NCBI GenBank assembly: GCA_023386865.1
Contig: JAEWIV010000069.1
Location: 1-12,825, forward strand
Direction of reading: 5' to 3'
Length of the DNA: 12,825 bases
From: Pseudomonadota bacterium
GTDB taxonomy: Bacteria; Pseudomonadota; Alphaproteobacteria; Reyranellales; Reyranellaceae
Below, one piece after another: positions 1 to 6,977 of the stretch. The notes under the pieces are model-generated. The model had not been told where the DNA came from. It searched no databases and was given only the letters and a program-made list of their open reading frames with translations. Position 1 is the stretch's first letter. Each line of letters starts with the position of its first letter. A program made the translations under genes and the position numbers.

Positions 1-152
1 GGCGGAGCGAGGGGCGGCCGCAGCGGCGTTGCCGCGACCGGACGTGCCGGTGCTTCTCCCGGCGCCGGCGCGCTGAAGACGGAGCGTACCGGGCGCAAAG
101 GCGGCACGGCTGGCTGCCGTGTCACGAGCCGCTTGAAATATGACGCCGCCAC
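1..152 (-). CDS. Unidentified protein of the contractile-system operon, N-terminal 50 codons only
   Basis: On the minus strand, a GTG at 152-150 opens a frame without stops to the window edge. It begins VAASYFKRLVTRQPAVPPLR and continues rich in Pro, Ala and Arg. AGGAG at 166-162 stands 9 nt before the GTG and overlaps the TAG stop of the preceding gene, and the start lies only 12 nt after that stop. This placement matches translational coupling in the sheath/tube operon. The Pro/Ala/Arg-rich beginning looks like a low-complexity leader before a domain outside the window. I do not recognise the family; a baseplate or tube-associated component is expected from position only. That it is a gene is supported by frame, SD and context. 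Confidence 0.6.
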   Translation of the reverse strand, partial: MAASYFKRLVTRQPAVPPLRPVRSVFSAPAPGEAPARPVAATPLRPPLAP

Positions 153-164
153 GGCCGCGCGCTC

Positions 165-950
165 CTAGTGCGCCAGCGTGCGGCGCTGCACGGCAGCGTC
201 GCCCGCGACCAGCGCTGCGTAGCGGTCGCGTCGCCAGCCTGGAAGGTCGAGGATCGTCGTCTCCGACCAGCCGTAGCGGCCGGCCAGCAGATGCACCTGC
301 TCAAAGATGCCGCTGCAGCGTTGCGCCAGCTCGGCGAGCACGAAATCGGCCGGCTCGAACCAGCCGTCGATCGCGGCGCGGCATTCCGGGCAGGCCCCGA
401 CCACGGGGCCGCCGATCAGCGGTGCCGCCTTGTCGAGCGCGCGCCGGGCGCGCCGCCGTGCATGGGCGGTTTCGGCCCTGATCGAGCCCTGCTCGACCAG
501 TGCCGCTTGCCGTCCCGCCTCGCTCGCCGTTCGGGCCGCCGCCATCACGTCGGCTGCCGTCGGCGGGCGGAAAAATGCGTCGCCGCAGCGATACCAGCCG
601 TCGGCCTGGCGCTCGGCAGCGTGTCGCGCCGCCGGCGCGTGCGCGGCGAGATAGCCCGAAGCGGCGAAGGTGAGGTCGCCCTTGCCGCCGCATGTCGCGC
701 ACGACACCTCGGCGACGATCCTGTCGCCCACCAGTTCCCGGCGCAGTGCGAGGAATGCCGGGTCGATGTCGGCGACCGGCAGCTCCTCCCATCGCACGTC
801 CGCTGCCTCGGGCGGCGCCAGCCTCGCCAGCACCGCGACCTGCAAGTCGAGTCCCGCCATCGGCGGCTGTGCCAGCAGGATCTGGTCGTGGCCATCCGGC
901 GGGCGCAAGGCGACCGACTGGCGGCTCACGGGCAGTCGGTAGGCCGTCAC
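165..950 (-). CDS. T4 gp26-like baseplate-associated protein with two CxxC pairs
   Basis: The 261-aa product starts at a GTG (950-948), 1 nt after the tube gene stop, with AGGAGG about 8 nt upstream inside the end of the tube gene. The frame is open further upstream to 1034, but that extension is Arg/Ser-rich and overlaps the tube gene, so it is rejected. The C-terminal part (about residues 200-245: ADFVLAEL, then YGWSETTILDLPGWRRDRY) resembles the YxWsexEilxLPxwrrxrY motif of T4 gp26-type baseplate proteins found in phage tail and eCIS clusters. Cys84-x2-Cys87 and Cys187-x2-Cys190 could form one split zinc site. The middle (about 105-175) is Ala/Arg-rich and probably helical. Likely role: baseplate assembly or structure of the contractile particle, in the cytoplasm before release. 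Family assignment is moderate; zinc binding is inference. Confidence 0.75.
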   Translation of the reverse strand: MTAYRLPVSRQSVALRPPDGHDQILLAQPPMAGLDLQVAVLARLAPPEAADVRWEELPVADIDPAFLALRRELVGDRIVAEVSCATCGGKGDLTFAASGYLAAHAPAARHAAERQADGWYRCGDAFFRPPTAADVMAAARTASEAGRQAALVEQGSIRAETAHARRRARRALDKAAPLIGGPVVGACPECRAAIDGWFEPADFVLAELAQRCSGIFEQVHLLAGRYGWSETTILDLPGWRRDRYAALVAGDAAVQRRTLAH

Positions 951-951
951 G

Positions 952-1461
952 TCACACCTCCTGCGGCTCCGGCAGCGAAAGGTCGTGCTCCCAGCCCTCG
1001 TTCTCGATCTTGATGTGCTCGATCGCCACGGCATTGCCGCCGGCGTCGAGGTCGGGCAGGCCCTGGAACTCCGACACCCAGCAGCGGTGCAGGATGTAGC
1101 GGTGCACCGGCTGGCCGGCCTCGTTGAGCAGCTCGATGCGCATCTGCCGGCGCAGGTTCTTGAGCGAGCTCGAGGCCGACCCCTTGTCGAGAGACTGGGC
1201 GGCGTTGGCCCATTCCTCGAAGTCGGGGTCGTGCGTCAGGCCGCGCTCGAGCGTCACCGGCTCGTACTTGGTGCGACCCAATCCCTTGCGCGTGATGGCG
1301 TCGCCGCCCTGCTTGTACTCGATGACGTCGGACGAGCGCTTGAGGCCCGTGACCTTGCTGGCGCCGGCGACCGGCGCGGTCGAGGTCCCGAAGAAGACCA
1401 GAAAGCGGAAGGTCTTGTAGGGATCGAAGCGGTTGATGTTGACGGTGAAAGGCTTGCCCAT
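952..1461 (-). CDS. Contractile tail inner tube protein (T4 gp19-like)
   Basis: The 169-aa product has the length and signature of the gp19/TIGR02241 tail tube family: an N-terminal FRFLVFFG strand, KVTGLKRSSDVIEYKQGGD (about residues 37-55), RKGLGRTKYEPVTLERGLTHDPDFEEW, and a C-terminal segment ending IEHIKIENEGWEHD. Such subunits stack as hexameric rings to form the rigid tube driven through the target membrane when the sheath contracts. ATG at 1461-1459 is preceded by GGGAGA with about 8 nt spacing. It follows the sheath gene by 19 nt, the order seen in many eCIS loci where sheath and tube are adjacent. Afp/PVC loci often carry two or three tube paralogues; only one is in this window, and others may lie to the left. 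High confidence for tube identity. Confidence 0.93.
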   Translation of the reverse strand: MGKPFTVNINRFDPYKTFRFLVFFGTSTAPVAGASKVTGLKRSSDVIEYKQGGDAITRKGLGRTKYEPVTLERGLTHDPDFEEWANAAQSLDKGSASSSLKNLRRQMRIELLNEAGQPVHRYILHRCWVSEFQGLPDLDAGGNAVAIEHIKIENEGWEHDLSLPEPQEV

Positions 1462-1480
1462 GTCGGTCTCCCAGCAGCGA

Positions 1481-3028
1481 TCAGCTCTTGGCCTGTCCGG
1501 CCAGGTGCGCGATCTTGATGACGACGAACTCGGCCGGCTTCAGCGGCGCAAAGGCGACGACGATGTTGACGATGCCGTTGTTGATGTCGTCCTGCGTCGT
1601 CGTCGTCCGGTCGCATTTCACCTGGAACGCATCGCTCGGCTTGGAACCTTGCAGGGCGGCCTGATTGAACAACGACAGCATGAAGTTCTCGATGGTCGAG
1701 CGGATGGCGAGCCACAGCGGCTCGTCGTTGGGCTCGAACACCACCCACTTCAGGTTCTGAAGCAGCGTCTGTTCGATGAACAGCGTCATGCGCCGCACCG
1801 GCACGTACTTGTTCTGCTGGAACGCCGGATTGGCGGCGACCAGCGTGCGGGCGCCGAACACCACCGTGCCGAGGCCAGGGAAGGAGCGCAGGCAGTTCAC
1901 GCCGGCGAGATTCAGCACGCCCTGGCGCCGGTCGGTCATGCGGCCGGTGTCGATCACGCCCGTGGTGTTGTTGACCACCGCCTCGATGCCGGCCGGCGCC
2001 TTCCAGACGCCGCGCCGCGTGTCGGTGCGCGCGTAGATTCCGGCGACGAAGCCGCTCGGCGGCAGCTCGACCGGGCCGCCGGTCAAGGGATGCGACGACT
2101 TCAGATAGGGAAAGTAGATGGCACCGTTCTGGCTGAGCGGGATGACGCCGCTGGTGAACACGCCGGCCATGCCGGGCGGCGTGTCGCCGTCGGCGATGGC
2201 GGTACGCGGCGGGTCCATGATGACGAAGGCCTGCTTGCGCTCGGCGAAGGCGAGGGCCGCGCTCAGCACGCCGTTGTCGCTGACACCCGGCACCAGCAGC
2301 AGGTTGAAGACGTCGACCTTGTCGAGCGGCTGGTCGGCCTGGAAGACGCCGCCGAAATCGAGGGCGCTGAAGGTACCGATCAGGTTGGCCGGTGGCGGCA
2401 TGGGCAGCGTCACCGGCGCCGGCGTCGCCGACGCGAAACCGGTGCCGTAGCCGCCTCCGGCGGGCGCGACCCGGATCAGCGACGAGGCGGCGTTGATCGT
2501 ACCCTCGAGCGACGGGACGGTGAGCGACAGGCCGCGGAACGTCTCGATGCGGTTGCCGTAGCTTACGGTGAAGTCGGCTCGGTCGAGCGAGGCCGGGATG
2601 TTGCTCAGCCTGACGGTCATCGCCATCTGGGGATGGTCCGTCGGCTCCTGCGCGGTGAAGACGATGCCCCCGCCGCCGGCCGTGGCGAAGGTCGCCGTCG
2701 GGTTGGCGATGACCTGGGGCGGGTTGCCGGAAATCTGGTAACGCGGCTGCAGGCCCACGACATAGGCCTCCGATCCGCCGTTCAGGAAGAACTGGTTGAC
2801 GGCATGCGCCACCGAGGCGTCGATCGCGCCGCTGAGATAGTGGCCGCCGAAATCGCGCTCGAAGTCCGAGAAGCTGAAGATGCGGATCGGCTGGCCGAAC
2901 GTCCTGGTCTTGAACGGATGCGTGTAGCCCACGAAGACGGCGATCGACGTCGGTGCGGCGACGATGCTGCGGGCGCTGGACGGAAGCTCTTCCAGGTACA
3001 GGCCGGGATAGCTGACGGTTACGGGCAT
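1481..3028 (-). CDS. Contractile tail sheath protein
   Basis: The 515-aa product starts MPVTVSYPGLYLEELPSSAR, the usual PG(L/V)Y(L/V)EE opening of contractile sheaths, followed by TSIAVFVGYT. The C-terminal domain (about residues 410-515) carries the other family hallmark: RRMTLFIEQTLLQNLKWVVF, then EPLWLAIRSTIENFML, and finally CDRTTTTQDDINNGIVNIVV and the APLKPAEFVVIKI strand used for donor-strand contacts between sheath subunits. The variable middle (about 150-300) is the surface-exposed region. Sheath hexamers surround the gp19-type tube and contract to drive it. ATG at 3028-3026 has AAGGAAGG about 4-6 nt upstream. The gene lies between the unknown 283-aa gene (27-nt gap) and the tube gene. 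A size near 500 aa agrees with eCIS and R-type sheaths. Confidence 0.95.
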   Translation of the reverse strand: MPVTVSYPGLYLEELPSSARSIVAAPTSIAVFVGYTHPFKTRTFGQPIRIFSFSDFERDFGGHYLSGAIDASVAHAVNQFFLNGGSEAYVVGLQPRYQISGNPPQVIANPTATFATAGGGGIVFTAQEPTDHPQMAMTVRLSNIPASLDRADFTVSYGNRIETFRGLSLTVPSLEGTINAASSLIRVAPAGGGYGTGFASATPAPVTLPMPPPANLIGTFSALDFGGVFQADQPLDKVDVFNLLLVPGVSDNGVLSAALAFAERKQAFVIMDPPRTAIADGDTPPGMAGVFTSGVIPLSQNGAIYFPYLKSSHPLTGGPVELPPSGFVAGIYARTDTRRGVWKAPAGIEAVVNNTTGVIDTGRMTDRRQGVLNLAGVNCLRSFPGLGTVVFGARTLVAANPAFQQNKYVPVRRMTLFIEQTLLQNLKWVVFEPNDEPLWLAIRSTIENFMLSLFNQAALQGSKPSDAFQVKCDRTTTTQDDINNGIVNIVVAFAPLKPAEFVVIKIAHLAGQAKS

Positions 3029-3055
3029 TGACCTTCCTTTCCAGGTTGGTGTCGG

Positions 3056-3907
3056 TCAGGAGGCCGACGGGACGATCGCGGTGGCTTTGGCGGCGGGCAG
3101 GGACACGGCGTCCTGGCCGCCGGCCAGGGTCACCTTGCCGGCGGCGGGGGCGCGGTAGCCGTCGGGCGGCGGCTCGATGGTCACGATGAAGGCGAACTGG
3201 TCCGCCAGGGCGCTGATAGCCGCGCCGTTGGCCGCCTTGCTCCAGGTCACGGTGAGCGTGAAGGTCTTGGCGGCATTGTCGGCATCGCTGATCTTGGCGC
3301 TGACCAGGTCGCCCGCGACATCGGCCGAGCGGGCTTGCAGCGTGAAGGCCGTGCCGCCGCCGCTCTTGGGGATGTCGACCTTGGCGGCGCTTCCGGGGGC
3401 GCCGATGGCCAGATCGTAGTCGCCGTTGCGCGGCATCTCGGTGGGCGCCGCCCCCGAGACGAACACCAGGCCGGGCCGAGTGCCGGTGTTCGCCGCATTG
3501 CCGATGGTCTCGACCAGCTTGGCGAGGGCGATGCCGGTATAGGTGTTCGTCTCCGTGACCGTGACGTCGGCCGTGCTGGCCGGCGGCGTGGCGGCGTTGG
3601 GCGTGACGTTGGCGAAGGTCATCTCGACCACCACGCCGTTGCCGCCCGGCGTCAAGGCCGTGGCTTTCAATGCCGGCTTGGCCGGCGGCAGCGCACCCTT
3701 TTGGATCACGCCTGCCGCCAGCAGGCGCGGCAGAAGCAGATCGAGCGCTGCCTTGTAGGTGTTGTAGAGCGGCCAGTTGTCCAATGTCGCCTTGCCGTTG
3801 GCATCGAACGACGCGGCGCCCAGCGGGATCAGGAAATAGCGTCCGTCATCGCTGGTGAAGGGGATTGGGCCCGTGCTGACGGCGGGGCCGCTTGCATCGC
3901 CTGCCAT
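3056..3907 (-). CDS. Unknown 283-aa protein preceding the sheath gene
   Basis: ATG at 3907-3905 is preceded by GAGGAG with about 6 nt spacing, and the stop (TGA, 3058-3056) lies 27 nt before the sheath start, so it belongs to the operon. The protein has no Cys and only two Trp. The N-terminal third (about residues 15-70) is a compact segment with FLIPLGAASFD and an amphipathic helix around NWPLYNTYKAALDLLLPRLL. The rest is rich in Ala, Gly, Thr and Val, with beta-type stretches such as VVVEMTF, TADVTVTET and FTLTVTWSK, suggesting one or two beta-sandwich domains. There is no signal peptide or membrane segment. I do not recognise the family. The pattern DLVSAKI...TFTLTVTW faintly recalls the insertion domain of some sheath proteins, but this is weak. 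A structural, cap or adaptor role is inferred from position only. Confidence 0.8.
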   Translation of the reverse strand: MAGDASGPAVSTGPIPFTSDDGRYFLIPLGAASFDANGKATLDNWPLYNTYKAALDLLLPRLLAAGVIQKGALPPAKPALKATALTPGGNGVVVEMTFANVTPNAATPPASTADVTVTETNTYTGIALAKLVETIGNAANTGTRPGLVFVSGAAPTEMPRNGDYDLAIGAPGSAAKVDIPKSGGGTAFTLQARSADVAGDLVSAKISDADNAAKTFTLTVTWSKAANGAAISALADQFAFIVTIEPPPDGYRAPAAGKVTLAGGQDAVSLPAAKATAIVPSAS

Positions 3908-3920
3908 GGCTTCTCCTCGC

Positions 3921-4136
3921 TTAGCGTTGGGTCTCCGGCGGATTTCCGAGAGAGGTTTCCAGCGCGTGGCGGACGACCTCGAAGGCGCGATCGAGGCCCT
4001 GCGCGTGCAGGCGCTGCCGTGTGTTGACGTGGCTGATCTTCACTCTCCAGCTCGCATCGGCCCGATCACGGTCGTGCGGTTCGCGCCAGAAGCGAAGAAC
4101 GAAGACCTGATCAGCCGAAGCGGAAGTAGTTTCCAT
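3921..4136 (-). CDS. Small protein with FVLRFWREP motif, first gene of the contractile-system operon
   Basis: A 71-aa product if started at ATG 4136-4134, which has AAGGAAG 6 nt upstream; a GTG at 4142 in the same frame would add two residues but overlaps the SD. The sequence runs FVLRFWREP (about residues 11-19), a charged loop, SWRVKISHVNTRQRLHAQGL, then an amphipathic helix LDRAFEVVRHAL. This resembles a small conserved protein type (FVVRIWxEP ... WRGxIxHVxSGexxxFxxLdel) that I associate with eCIS loci and other alphaproteobacterial contexts; its biochemical role is not known to me. The stop is 13 nt before the start of the 283-aa gene. As the first gene after the intergenic region it probably sets the 5' end of the operon transcript. 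Confidence 0.72.
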   Translation of the reverse strand: METTSASADQVFVLRFWREPHDRDRADASWRVKISHVNTRQRLHAQGLDRAFEVVRHALETSLGNPPETQR

Positions 4137-4406
4137 CGCCACCTTCCTTGTCGGGTGACCATGGTCGATCAGCCGTGTCTTGCGTCGATCGCTGCGCCGT
4201 CACCGCGGCGGCACGGCAGCAACACGGCGGGCTCTCGCCTCTGGGCCGGGTCAAGCGGATATTTTCATGACGCCGGCTGGTCACGAAATGGTCGCAAAAG
4301 ATTGCATATCAATTGACATGCACAATTGCAGGTTTCCCGCTCGAAGGCCGTGACCTAGATTTTCCGCGCCGTTGCACAGCATCGATCGATCGAGGGGGCA
4401 CGATGC
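4137..4406. promoter_or_regulatory. Divergent intergenic region between contractile operon and SARP regulator
   Basis: About 270 bp separates the two divergent starts and should contain both promoters. Most of it is GC-rich, but 4295-4330 is locally AT-rich. That patch contains ATTGCA twice (4301-4306 and 4325-4330, 24 bp apart) and CAATTG twice (4310-4315 and 4323-4328, 13 bp apart), as well as TTGACA (4313-4318), a consensus -35 hexamer for the plus strand. No good -10 lies at the right distance from it, so a factor-dependent promoter is possible. SARP activators usually bind short direct repeats next to weak promoters, so this patch is the best operator candidate. ATCG is repeated at 4381-4392, just before the regulator's SD. 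Promoter assignment is inference. Confidence 0.4.
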
Positions 4407-5207
4407 ATGCTATCGATGGAATTGCTGGGGACCCTGACGATCAGGGTCGATGACCGGCTTCTCAAGGCGGAGTTCGGCTCGGCGGGGCGCCGTCTGACTG
4501 CCTATCTTGCGCAATACAGCGGTCGTCCTCATCGCCGCGAACGACTGGTCGACCTGTTCTGGTCCGGGCAGGAGCCGAACCGGGCGCGCTCCGCCCTCAA
4601 CACGGCGCTGTGGCGACTGCGCAAGATCCTGGCCGCCGAGCCCCGCAGCAACGGTGGCCGTAATCTGGTCACCATCGGCAACGAGATCGTCATGGAGCCG
4701 GCCGACTGGTTTGCGATCGACTCCCATCGCTTCGCCGCCTCGGCGAAGAGCGCGTTGCGCGAGATCGCGGCTTGCCCCGACGGTTCACCGGCGGCTCAGC
4801 TGGCGAAGGCGCTGGAGCAGTATTCCGGCCCGTTCCTCGACGGCGAGGACGAGGACTGGATCCTGATCGAACGCGAAAGATTGCACTCGGTGTACGTTCG
4901 CGCCGCGCACGAGCTCGCCCGGCTCTACGCCCGCATGACACGGTACGACGAAGCCGTGGAGGTGCTGCGCGGCGTCCTTGCCTACGATCCGTTCCGCGAG
5001 ACTTCGCACCGCGATCTCATGGTCATGCTCGTGCTGAACGGCCAGCGCGCCGAGGCGCTGCGCAGCCACGATCGATGGTGCAGCATGATGCGGCGCGAGC
5101 TCGGCATCTGTCCGATGCCGCGGACCGTCGAACTGATGGCCCTGGTCCGCTCCGATCGGATCTATGAGCGCCTGGACGAGTTCAGGGAGGCATGTCGGCT
5201 CGACTGA
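4407..5207 (+). CDS. SARP/AfsR-type transcriptional activator with BTAD domain
   Basis: The 266-aa product has a winged-helix OmpR-type DNA-binding domain (about residues 1-95: LLGTLTIRVDD, RRLTAYLAQYSGRPHRRERL, then the helix ARSALNTALWRLRKIL) and a bacterial transcriptional activation domain of TPR-like helices (about 100-250: FLDGEDEDWILIERERLHSV, AHELARLYARMTRYDEAVEV, LRGVLAYDPFRETSHRDLMV). It ends soon after the BTAD domain and has no NB-ARC or ATPase part, so it is a small stand-alone SARP. ATG 4407 is chosen because GAGGGGG (4392-4398) stands 8 nt upstream; ATG 4403 is out of frame and ATG 4416 is too far from the SD. SARPs bind direct repeats and recruit RNA polymerase. Its divergent placement beside the contractile operon suggests it controls that operon. 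The signal it responds to is unknown. Confidence 0.9.
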   Translation: MLSMELLGTLTIRVDDRLLKAEFGSAGRRLTAYLAQYSGRPHRRERLVDLFWSGQEPNRARSALNTALWRLRKILAAEPRSNGGRNLVTIGNEIVMEPADWFAIDSHRFAASAKSALREIAACPDGSPAAQLAKALEQYSGPFLDGEDEDWILIERERLHSVYVRAAHELARLYARMTRYDEAVEVLRGVLAYDPFRETSHRDLMVMLVLNGQRAEALRSHDRWCSMMRRELGICPMPRTVELMALVRSDRIYERLDEFREACRLD

Positions 5208-5265
5208 CGAGCGGGTCGGCCCGTCCGATCGTTTCCCCGGCGGCGTCGCCCCGCAGATCCTGACG

Positions 5266-6789
5266 CTACTTGGCGCCCTGGCCGCCGATCACCGCCGGAA
5301 GGGTCGCCACGAGGATGTAGAGATCGAGCCAGAGAGAGCGGTTGCGGATGTAGAAGCAATCCTGCGCGCGCTGATCGCCGAGGTCGCCGTCGCTGCGCGA
5401 CGAGATCTGCCAGAGGCCGGTGAGACCGGGCAGCACGGTCACCCGTAGCGCCTGAAACTCGGGGTCGAATGCGTCCATGTGATAGTCGGGAAACGGCCGT
5501 GGCCCCACGAGGCTCATGTCGCCGCGGATGACGTTCCACAGCTGAGGCAACTCGTCGAGGCTCGTGCGTCGCAGGAAGTTGCCGATATGGGGCAAGATCC
5601 GCGGATCCTGCGGCAGCTTGAAGAAGCGCTGCCATTGCTCGCGCATCGTCACGTCGGCGGCCAGCACACGCTCCAGCCGTTGCTCGGCGTCCTGGTACAT
5701 CGTCCGCAGCTTAAGCACCTGGATCGGCTTGCCGTAGCGACCGACGCGGCGTTGACCGTAGAACGCAGGGCCCGGATCCACGATCTTGATCGCCAAGGCG
5801 AGCAGTCCGACGATCGGCGCGGTGAGCAGGGCGATCGGCAGCGCCACGGCGAGATCGATGGCGCGCTTCTGGAGTCGGCTGGGATCGGGCGGCCGTCCAC
5901 TCAGTTCCAAGGCAACGAAGCGATCGAAATGGCGGGTCTGCAGGCCGGACGAGGCGAGGCCGCCAAGCTGATTGACCACGAGGATGTGGCGGGCGCCCAG
6001 TCGATACAGGGTGCTCGGATCGAGTGGCAAGGCATAGTGATCCGGTACGACGACGACTTCAGGATGGCTCTCCGCCCGGGTCCCTTCGATCTCGCCGAGG
6101 CGAGGCAGTCGGGAGAGCGGATCCTCCTCCTGGTTGTTTCCGGAAGCCGGCTCATCGACACCGTTGCCGTCGCGCACGCCGTCGTCGATCAAGGCGACAG
6201 GTCTCAGCCCCCAGGCCGGGTGGCTCATCAGAAGGCGCGCGAGCGCCTGGCTGTTGGCGCCGGTACCGAGAATGGCAGTCGGCGTGCCGGATCGTCCGAG
6301 CCGTGCATTGATCAGGTGCTCGCTCCATGATCCGAGCACCAACGCCGTCGTGCCGACAAGGAGAGGCAGGAACGCGAGCTCGATCGGAAGCCCATCGTGA
6401 ATCCATATCAGCGTTCCGACGAACACGAACAGCAGCGTCGCCGTCGCCCGCAATCGAAAGCGCTCGATCGGACTTCTGGTGCTCGACCGATAAAGGCCCA
6501 GCAGGGAACACGTGCCGATGAGCAGCGCGAGCGTCATCGCGGCCTGCGTTCGCGGCCAAGCGGCAGGACCGAAAGCGTCGGCAGGGTTCGCCAGCTTGAC
6601 GATCGCGGCGGCGACGGCGATGGCAATGGCGGCGCATGCGATGTCGCCGACAAAGAGCGCCGCCGTGAGACGCCTGCGGCGCCTGTTCCATTCGGCTGCC
6701 GCCGTCCCACGCACCGCCTCGCGAAGCGGGAAAGACCCGCTATCAGGCGTCGACAGTGTATGGTCCATACGCGCTTCAACGTTCGACAT
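5266..6789 (-). CDS. Exopolysaccharide polyprenyl-phosphate sugar-1-phosphate transferase (initiating enzyme)
   Basis: The 507-aa membrane protein has the WbaP-type layout: four hydrophobic segments (about residues 42-64, 82-100, 115-131, 137-153), a Rossmann-like cytosolic domain (about 160-260, ILGTGANSQALARLL), then a PglC-like catalytic domain (about 306-507). The last begins with the membrane hairpin KRAIDLAVALPIALLTAPIV. It contains KIVDPGPAFYGQRRVGRYGK, KLRTM, the catalytic Asp-Glu pair in FLRRTSLDELPQLWNV, RGDMSLVGPRP and LPGLTGLWQ. These enzymes transfer a sugar-1-phosphate from a nucleotide sugar to undecaprenyl phosphate at the inner membrane, starting repeat-unit synthesis. The sugar cannot be read from sequence. 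Start 6789 is tentative since the SD is poor; ATG 6768 is an alternative. It converges with the SARP gene, leaving 58 bp between the stops. Confidence 0.93.
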   Translation of the reverse strand: MSNVEARMDHTLSTPDSGSFPLREAVRGTAAAEWNRRRRRLTAALFVGDIACAAIAIAVAAAIVKLANPADAFGPAAWPRTQAAMTLALLIGTCSLLGLYRSSTRSPIERFRLRATATLLFVFVGTLIWIHDGLPIELAFLPLLVGTTALVLGSWSEHLINARLGRSGTPTAILGTGANSQALARLLMSHPAWGLRPVALIDDGVRDGNGVDEPASGNNQEEDPLSRLPRLGEIEGTRAESHPEVVVVPDHYALPLDPSTLYRLGARHILVVNQLGGLASSGLQTRHFDRFVALELSGRPPDPSRLQKRAIDLAVALPIALLTAPIVGLLALAIKIVDPGPAFYGQRRVGRYGKPIQVLKLRTMYQDAEQRLERVLAADVTMREQWQRFFKLPQDPRILPHIGNFLRRTSLDELPQLWNVIRGDMSLVGPRPFPDYHMDAFDPEFQALRVTVLPGLTGLWQISSRSDGDLGDQRAQDCFYIRNRSLWLDLYILVATLPAVIGGQGAK

Positions 6790-6977
6790 AGCGTCTCACG
6801 TTACGGCGGACGGTGCCGTCCTCAAGCGCCAAGAGGAAGTAGCCCATCGTTAGGAGGCTTCGAGGCGCCGAAGGCGGAGCGCCTCGCTCCGGGCACGAGG
6901 CGACTCGACCACGGCGACTGGCGGTCGAAATACGATCCCGGGACTATCCCAAAAGGGGTACCACTTCTTCGGCCGCT
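6790..6977 (-). promoter_or_regulatory. Leader and promoter region of the sugar-phosphate transferase gene
   Basis: These 188 bp separate the LysR gene stop from the transferase start on the same strand. They contain the operator-like element at 6945-6962 (listed separately), a perfect inverted repeat CGAGGCGC / GCGCCTCG (6861-6868 and 6879-6886, 10-nt loop), and a tight hairpin GGACGG-TG-CCGTCC (6808-6821) ending 18 nt before the start codon. The larger stem is 92 nt past the LysR stop and is not followed by a T run, so it is not a standard intrinsic terminator. The hairpin near the start could affect translation. No protein-coding signal is seen. The separate operator suggests this gene has its own promoter rather than depending on read-through from LysR. 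Confidence 0.4.
6945..6962 (-). promoter_or_regulatory. Putative EPS operator, copy A (inverted repeat, GGTACCCCTT core)
   Basis: On the minus strand this reads GGTACCCCTTTTGGGATA. Its last 16 bases form an imperfect palindrome, TACCCC-TTTT-GGGATA, with 5 of 6 arm positions matching, as expected for a dimeric regulator site. The core GGTACCCCTT recurs exactly, in the same orientation, upstream of the export gene (10549-10560). It lies about 155 bp before the transferase start. The sequence match is seen directly; an operator role is inferred. Confidence 0.45.

Noticed and set aside
1433..3031. 532-codon plus-strand open frame opposite the sheath gene
   Set aside because: It is an Arg/Asp/Glu/Gly/His-rich shadow caused by high GC in the third codon position of the sheath gene; it has no recognisable domain, while the antisense frame is a textbook sheath.
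3335..4316. Plus-strand frames of 230 and 153 codons opposite the 283-aa and 71-aa genes
   Set aside because: Low-complexity, Arg/Gly/Ala-rich shadows with no SD or domain; the minus-strand genes have consistent SDs and operon spacing.
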